In this document: positions 62,169 to 64,000 of the stretch, in pieces
How positions within the stretch are numbered: position 1 is the first letter of the stretch
Layout: the number at the start of each line of letters is the position of its first letter
Virus record (IMG/VR): IMGVR_UViG_3300025577_000005
Location: 25,432 to 89,431 of that record
Strand: one strand, 5' to 3'
From: a virus
DNA length: 64,000 nt
Notes under the pieces: model-generated
The model's database searches: none
What the model saw: only the letters and a program-made list of their open reading frames with translations
Told to the model about the DNA's origin: nothing
Position numbers and translations under genes: made by a program

Positions 62169-63842
62169 CTACACTGTTATGCCATATAGCATTGGTGTCA
62201 ATTGACGATATGGATCTGCCATATTTACACTAGCAATATCAGGAACTTCAGTTGCAGGTCCACTTGGAACTTTAACTTCAGGTGGTGGCAGTTGATTTGT
62301 AATTGTTGAAAGAGTTTGTATATTTACTCCTCCACGACCTTTTCTTCCAGAAGAAATCATCTCATATATTTTTTCTGTTCTCATATTATTAATTATAGAA
62401 CCATCAACGTTTGGAGCAAAAAGTTCTCGACCTTTTTCTCCTACCTCATATATCTTCCCTGCAGTGGTCGGACCACCCAGTGCTCTTGCTTCTATCCCAC
62501 CAGGATTGATTATAGATTGAATTTTTGGAAGGTATGAATCTTCAACTTCTGCTTTAATTCTTTCCCTTTCATCAAACAGTAAAGAATTTGAGCTAGTAGG
62601 ACTACCACTAGGACCAGCTGTTCCAGTTCCTTGAAACTTACTTGGATCTACTGCTTCTCGTTTTGTTGTTATTTCGTCCTCCATAGTCTTTTTCAAGTCA
62701 TCTAATTTTTTTCTCTTGTTTATCGTATCATCAACAATTGCTTGTTGTTCTGGTGTTAAATCAAAAGATCCCATATAATTATTTTCTTTTGTGGGTAGGA
62801 CATATCCGCGTGCTTTTCCCATACCAAAAAATGTTTTCTCAATACCAAGTCCATCCCTCTTCAGTCTATCATCTAACGCATCGTGTGCGTCAACAAAACC
62901 CTCACCTCCAACCATATTTCTTCTAATACCTTTAACTACCCATTCTCCCGCCTTATAAATCAGAATACCAGCACCAATTGCCAATAAAATCTTCCAGAAT
63001 AATGGATTTAACATCAATCCTAATAATGGTGTGGCAAGTGATGCAATAACGCCGACTAAACTTCCAATTGTAGAAATTACTCCCGCAATTGCACCAACCA
63101 AGGGTAATGCAAATAATACACCAATACCTGCAGCAACCCATTTCCAATGATCTTTAATCCAATCAAACCATCCCTGCACTTTTTCTTGATTTTCTTTATT
63201 TTCTAACCATTTAAAAATTGCATTAGCTCCAATACCAAGTACAAGAGTTCCAACAAAGTCCATAATCTGACCAAAAATTCCTTTTACAGGGGAAAGAATT
63301 TTATCAGATGCCTTTGCTATCGATGATCCAAGTTTCTTTGATGATTTTTCTAATTGAGATTCTTCTTTTTTTAGTTTATTCTTTGATTGTGTTCTCTTAA
63401 CTTTATCTTGTTTATCTTTTTCATTTCCGGATTGTATAGAAATGTTTTTCATCAATTCTTGTTGTATCTGAACAAGAATTTTATTTGTTTCTATGAGACT
63501 TTTAGTTAAATCTTTTTGATTGCCCCCTATATTATCTTTTTTATTTCCTTTTTTATTTTCTAATATCTTTTGAATTTTTACAATTCTTTCAATTTTTTCA
63601 GTATTAGTTACTAATTTAGTTTCTACCTCAGAAAATTTTCCCTCTAATGCCTTAATACGAACTAAAGCCTTTCTTACATGACCAGATAATTTACTTAATG
63701 TCTTATGAATATTTCTAATCGATTCTCCGGAACCACCTCCAATATTACTTCCACCTTCCTCTTTTCCAAAGACTGCCGATGAAACAGTCTCTACATTTAA
63801 CTTAGGTGTATCAGTTTTCTTTATGTTTAAGTTAGATTCCAC
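62169..63842 (-). CDS. Tape-measure-like tail protein (557 aa, GTG start)
   Basis: Starts with GTG at 63842, overlapping the stop of the previous gene. N-terminal coiled-coil (about residues 45-180), then a segment similar to its two neighbours (IFGQIMDFVGTLVLGIGANA) and a long hydrophobic region (ALPLVGAIAGVISTIGSLVG, then LLGLMLNPLFWKILLAIGAG). These features are typical of tape-measure and hub-linked tail proteins. T4 gp29 (590 aa) is similar in size and location, but no direct homology can be shown. There is no hydrolase domain. Confidence 0.65.
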   Translation of the reverse strand: MESNLNIKKTDTPKLNVETVSSAVFGKEEGGSNIGGGSGESIRNIHKTLSKLSGHVRKALVRIKALEGKFSEVETKLVTNTEKIERIVKIQKILENKKGNKKDNIGGNQKDLTKSLIETNKILVQIQQELMKNISIQSGNEKDKQDKVKRTQSKNKLKKEESQLEKSSKKLGSSIAKASDKILSPVKGIFGQIMDFVGTLVLGIGANAIFKWLENKENQEKVQGWFDWIKDHWKWVAAGIGVLFALPLVGAIAGVISTIGSLVGVIASLATPLLGLMLNPLFWKILLAIGAGILIYKAGEWVVKGIRRNMVGGEGFVDAHDALDDRLKRDGLGIEKTFFGMGKARGYVLPTKENNYMGSFDLTPEQQAIVDDTINKRKKLDDLKKTMEDEITTKREAVDPSKFQGTGTAGPSGSPTSSNSLLFDERERIKAEVEDSYLPKIQSIINPGGIEARALGGPTTAGKIYEVGEKGRELFAPNVDGSIINNMRTEKIYEMISSGRKGRGGVNIQTLSTITNQLPPPEVKVPSGPATEVPDIASVNMADPYRQLTPMLYGITV

Positions 63843-64000
63843 TCTTTTGTTGTGCCTTTAGGTTTTCTTCTTCAATGTATTGTTGAAGTAGAGCAAGATA
63901 AACTTCTCTCTCCCACGGAATCATATTTTCTAGTTCTGTTAATGAATATTTATGATGCTGCATCAAGGCAAAATTTATCTTGTAGTATGACTCAAGACTT
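63832..64000 (-). CDS. C-terminal end of a small tail-assembly protein (start outside window)
   Basis: The last 55 residues are SLESYYKINFALMQHHKYSL, then TELENMIPWEREVYLALLQQ and YIEEENLKAQQKSGI. The MQHH...TELENMIPWERE-Y motif looks like the small baseplate/hub or tail-assembly chaperone proteins (gp26/gp51-like) seen just before tape-measure genes in T4-like phages. The gene continues beyond the right edge. Confidence 0.6.
   Translation of the reverse strand, partial: SLESYYKINFALMQHHKYSLTELENMIPWEREVYLALLQQYIEEENLKAQQKSGI

Noticed and set aside
1-64000. Photosynthesis genes (psbA, psbD, hli) often found in cyanophages
   Set aside because: No reading frame in this window shows their motifs; CP12 is the only cyanobacterial metabolic gene recognised here.

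Overview
The window is a segment of an AT-rich, T4-like tailed-phage (myovirus) genome, most likely a marine cyanophage infecting Synechococcus or Prochlorococcus. Three things point that way. The baseplate genes are recognisably T4-like (gp25, gp6, gp8, a gp5 OB-fold protein and a gp27-type hub). There is a CP12 gene with the C-x8-C...VYED tail, a classic cyanophage metabolic gene. A gene-free region carries TTTTCCACA/TTATCCACA DnaA-box-like sites, the form described for cyanobacteria. Every supported gene lies on the minus strand, so transcription runs from base 64000 towards base 1. Identifications rest on reading motifs by eye; no database search was possible.

Layout in direction of transcription. 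(1) 64000-52039, tail tube, hub and lysis module: the end of a small tail gene; three large tail or tape-measure-like proteins, two of them paralogous and carrying an M23 peptidase or an amidase; a gp27-like hub; a T4 gp5 equivalent broken into an OB-fold protein, a SleB-type hydrolase fusion and a beta-helix-type protein; an S74-chaperone fiber; and a structural protein. (2) 52025-50640: a sigma70-type promoter, a small gene, a Phd-type antitoxin, a tRNA cluster (Ile-UAU, a degenerate tRNA, Met-CAU, Leu-UAA), a terminator and a small late gene. (3) 50606-43099: two long tail-fiber genes with GATAAATA late promoters. (4) 43023-33329: early genes. These are an SF2 helicase, a PD-(D/E)XK-like nuclease, a long train of translationally coupled small genes (including a glutaredoxin and CP12) and a SprT-like metalloprotease. 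Many units start at a repeated promoter/leader module. (5) 33297-29451: an island resembling restriction-modification, with an operator-bearing promoter, a nuclease-like protein, an unknown protein and an N6-adenine methyltransferase split over two overlapping ORFs.

(6) 29409-27306: more small coupled early genes. (7) 27319-23794: three 2-oxoglutarate/Fe(II) oxygenases, two small zinc-ribbon proteins and a glycine-rich, collagen-like tail adhesin. (8) 23793-23375: a non-coding, origin-like region with DnaA boxes two helical turns apart, a 32-bp direct repeat, an AT-rich block and 13-bp palindromes. (9) 23374-19256: small early genes, several behind a second promoter family built on CGTGTATTGTA, plus a KxDG nucleotidyltransferase-like protein, a HicA-like and an AbrB-like protein. 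(10) 19197-17180: a glycosyltransferase-like protein and conserved small genes. (11) 17177-1: the baseplate wedge operon gp25, gp6, a 3986-residue giant in the gp7 position, gp8 and a DUF4815 protein.

The observations most worth follow-up are the split-methyltransferase island with matching inverted repeats at two points, the origin-like region, the two repeated early promoter families with an associated TGTGCCA box, the three peptidoglycan-hydrolase domains distributed across tail proteins, and the oxygenase/zinc-ribbon/adhesin cluster.
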